From Flavobacteriaceae bacterium (GTDB lineage: Bacteria; Bacteroidota; Bacteroidia; Flavobacteriales; Flavobacteriaceae), in assembly GCA_023141985.1 (NCBI GenBank), contig JAGLKH010000232.1, positions 1-8,525 on the forward strand: a stretch of 8,525 nucleotides of DNA, written 5' to 3'. How positions within the stretch are numbered: position 1 is the first letter of the stretch; each line of letters begins with the position of its first letter. The translations under genes and the position numbers were made by a program. This document shows, one piece after another, positions 6,986 to 8,525 of this stretch. Below the pieces are notes generated by a model, which ran no database searches, was not told the DNA's origin, and was given only the letters and a program-made list of their open reading frames with translations.

Positions 6986-7695
6986 TGAACATGAAAACAT
7001 TAAAAGCTTTATTATTATATGCGAGCTTATTTGGAATAATAGGCTGTAGTGGTGGCGGAGTAAATGATGATCCACCACCACCGGAAGTTGACCCTCCTTC
7101 AGCTTCTGCATTAGAATTTCCATTACAAAATTCTGAATGTACAGAAGGTACAAATTTTACAACAACTCAAAGTACCATTACATTCAACTGGGGTAATAGC
7201 AATAATACAGACTCTTATCAATTGGTGCTTAAAAATCTGGAAACAGGCGAGATAAGTAATCATAACAGTAGTGTATCACAAGTAGATATTACGGTGCTAA
7301 GAGGCACTCCTTATTCATGGTATGTTATTTCTAAGAGCAATAGTACAACTCAAACTGCACAAAGTACTATCTGGAAATTTTATAATGCCGGAGTTGCAGT
7401 AACTTCTTATGCCCCATTCCCAGCAGAGCTTATCGCTCCAACCATGGGAACGAGTTTAAATACTATAACAAGCACAATACTGGAATGGTCAGGGAGTGAT
7501 GTTGATAACGATATTGCCGAATATGAAGTTCTTTTTGGTATAGATAATCCACCTGCTAATAGTGGAGGCACTTCGAGTTCTTCAAGCATGACTGTAACTG
7601 TTGCCGCTGGAAACACATATTATTGGAGGGTTATAACTAAAGATGATCAAAATAATACCTCTAATTCTGAAATTTTTCAATTTAAAGTTAACTAA
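6985..7695 (+). CDS. Small lipoprotein with two fibronectin-III-like domains, coupled to the amylase gene; function unknown
   Basis: The product has 236 residues. The ATG shares its A with the amylase TAA (TAATG), a one-base overlap typical of translational coupling. A second in-frame ATG at 6991 would remove only two residues. The signal peptide ends in lipobox IIGC (Cys21), followed by SGGG and a proline-rich linker (NDDPPPPEVDPP) that would hold the rest away from the membrane. Two beta-sandwich domains of FnIII type follow: about 38-132 (ITFNWGN, YQLVL, PYSWYVISK) and about 135-236 (LEWSGSDVDND, YEVLFG, YYWRVITKDD, EIFQFKV). No catalytic motif is visible. I do not recognise a named family. 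Its position suggests an accessory surface factor for the amylase or the glycan, which is an inference. The residues after the Cys are not acidic at once, unlike in the two SusE/F-like lipoproteins, so surface exposure is less certain. Confidence 0.85.
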   Translation: MNMKTLKALLLYASLFGIIGCSGGGVNDDPPPPEVDPPSASALEFPLQNSECTEGTNFTTTQSTITFNWGNSNNTDSYQLVLKNLETGEISNHNSSVSQVDITVLRGTPYSWYVISKSNSTTQTAQSTIWKFYNAGVAVTSYAPFPAELIAPTMGTSLNTITSTILEWSGSDVDNDIAEYEVLFGIDNPPANSGGTSSSSSMTVTVAAGNTYYWRVITKDDQNNTSNSEIFQFKVN

Positions 7696-7817
7696 TGGTA
7701 TTCATTTAATAAACTCTTTAATAATACCAATTTATTAAATAACTCAGGTCAACAACAAGCCACTAAACTTGTAAAACTCTAGGAGCTAAAAAGAGTAGAT
7801 TAATAGCACAAACCTGA
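7696..7817 (+). other. Non-coding 3' region with several inverted repeats; possible structured 3' UTR
   Basis: Between the lipoprotein stop and the terminator I see TGGTATT (7696-7702) with AATACCA (7723-7729), and ATTTAATAAA (7704-7713) with TTTATTAAAT (7731-7740). These two pairings interlock, as in a pseudoknot or as alternative folds. Further on, TCAGGT (7744-7749) pairs with ACCTGA (7812-7817) and encloses two short hairpins, ACAAG/CTTGT (7755-7759 with 7768-7772) and ACTCT/AGAGT (7776-7780 with 7792-7796). No open reading frame of note is present. The arms are short and AT-rich, so chance is possible. No known RNA family is recognised. Confidence 0.35.
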
Positions 7818-7820
7818 ATA

Positions 7821-7852
7821 AAAAAAGCTTCAACAGTTGTTGAAGCTTTTTT
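7821..7852. terminator. Bidirectional intrinsic terminator between convergent genes
   Basis: The 15-base arm at 7821-7835 (AAAAAAGCTTCAACA) is matched perfectly by its reverse complement at 7838-7852, leaving a very small loop; four unpaired bases (AGTT) are more realistic. The stem begins with six A and ends with six T, so each strand reads as a GC-containing stem followed by a T run. It lies 125 bases after the lipoprotein stop and one base from the stop of the - strand gene, so it can serve both transcripts. Confidence 0.95.
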
Positions 7853-7853
7853 A

Positions 7854-8525
7854 TTATTCTAAACGAAGGCTAATCATACCAATTCCATGCTTGTCTTTTA
7901 GTTCGCTTGTATGAATAGATGGTCCAATCGAAAACTGTATACTTTCTATGTTGTTAATATCAAATTCTGAATTTATATTATGCTCAAAATAGTAAGGCAA
8001 AAAACTTGGATAAGGTCTTGGAAGGGTTACCGTCTTCACAGGTTGTAATTCTCTGATCGATAGCTTATATTCTTTTAGTTCCGTACCAATTTCAAGAACC
8101 TTTCCAAACGCAGAACCATCATTCATTACAAAAGCTATTTGTAGTTTACAAGGTTTCCCGTTAAGTGCTCTACCGAAAAAAACAATAGTTGACTTTGAAG
8201 AAAGATCTGCTTTTCTTCCTTTAATCCTATCAATTATAAAATGTTTAAAGGAATAATCATAAATAGGTTTAGCATCAAGGTTTTCATTGTCTTGTACAAA
8301 TAATTTTTCAATATTCATTTGATATTCGGCTTCATCCTTACTTTCAGCAGGGACTAAACGAAATGTGTTTCGCCATTGTTTAACTAATAAATCTGAATCC
8401 TCAATAGCATCAAATAAATGAATTGGATTAGATTTTGGAACCGCAGTAATTCTATAAGTACTTCTATCGTAAGAATCCCATTCAAAAGGACGCCCTTCAT
8501 AAGCTGCAGGATAAGTGATGTAATT
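7854..8525 (-). CDS. C-terminal part of an unidentified protein, possibly a secreted carbohydrate-active enzyme (5' end beyond window)
   Basis: Reading leftwards, the frame is open from the right edge to a TAA at 7856-7854, giving 223 residues. The Met at 8318 is internal, because the upstream codons continue without a stop in protein-like sequence (YEGRPFEWDSYDRSTYRI, then PIHLFDAIEDSDLLVKQW). The later part alternates short hydrophobic strands (STIVFFGRAL, KLQIAFVM, YKLSIREL) and ends with PRPYPSFLPYYFE, then ESIQFSIGPSI and GIGMISLRLE. That pattern suggests an all-beta, jelly-roll-like C-terminal domain such as those appended to large secreted glycosidases. This is a weak impression, not a family match. 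There is no T9SS tail. It converges on the amylase-lipoprotein pair and shares their terminator, so it belongs to a separate transcript. The coding call is firm; the function is open. Confidence 0.85.
   Translation of the reverse strand, partial: NYITYPAAYEGRPFEWDSYDRSTYRITAVPKSNPIHLFDAIEDSDLLVKQWRNTFRLVPAESKDEAEYQMNIEKLFVQDNENLDAKPIYDYSFKHFIIDRIKGRKADLSSKSTIVFFGRALNGKPCKLQIAFVMNDGSAFGKVLEIGTELKEYKLSIRELQPVKTVTLPRPYPSFLPYYFEHNINSEFDINNIESIQFSIGPSIHTSELKDKHGIGMISLRLE

Noticed and set aside
7744..7817. tRNA-like element of 74 bases with a 6-bp closing stem and internal hairpins
   Set aside because: It lacks a 7-bp acceptor stem, a T-arm GTTC motif, a proper 7-base anticodon loop and a CCA-compatible end; the length match is coincidental.
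7854..8318. A complete 154-residue protein starting at the Met at 8318 on the - strand
   Set aside because: Upstream codons remain open to the window edge and encode ordinary protein sequence rich in W, Y, P and D, so the Met is internal to a longer gene.

Overview
The window is part of a polysaccharide utilization locus (PUL) for starch or another alpha-glucan. The host is probably a member of the Bacteroidota, most likely a flavobacterium. The evidence is AT-rich DNA, a SusD-type nutrient-binding lipoprotein, SusE/SusF-type surface glycan-binding lipoproteins, a type IX secretion (T9SS) C-terminal sorting domain on the alpha-amylase, and TAA stops with short or overlapping gene junctions.

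Layout on the + strand: (1) positions 1-792 hold the C-terminal half of a SusD homologue, whose start (and presumably a SusC/TonB-dependent transporter) lies off the left edge. (2) 812-1876 is a SusE-like lipoprotein with one N-terminal Ig-like domain and two starch-binding-type modules. (3) 1881-3485 is a second SusE/SusF-like lipoprotein with four tandem modules, of which the middle two are almost identical and the first has lost its tryptophan-rich loop. A strong intrinsic terminator (3503-3532) closes this group. (4) 3620-6985 is a 1121-residue multidomain GH13 alpha-amylase with all catalytic residues in place, a CBM48-like module, a thrombospondin type 3 calcium-binding linker and a T9SS sorting tail. 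(5) 6985-7695 overlaps the amylase stop by one base and encodes a small lipoprotein with two fibronectin-III-like domains and no recognised function. A 3' untranslated stretch with several inverted repeats and a near-perfect bidirectional terminator (7821-7852) follow. (6) On the - strand, 8525-7854 is the C-terminal 223 residues of a convergent gene running in from the right edge; it is not confidently identified.

Inferred working model: SusD and the two SusE/F-like lipoproteins capture alpha-glucan at the cell surface, the T9SS-exported amylase cuts it, and the off-window SusC partner imports the oligosaccharides. The small lipoprotein is translationally coupled to the amylase and may be an accessory surface factor. 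The system type is familiar. The less ordinary points are the module duplication and decay in the SusE/F-like protein, the terminator splitting binding proteins from enzyme, the uncharacterised coupled lipoprotein, and the structured 3' region.
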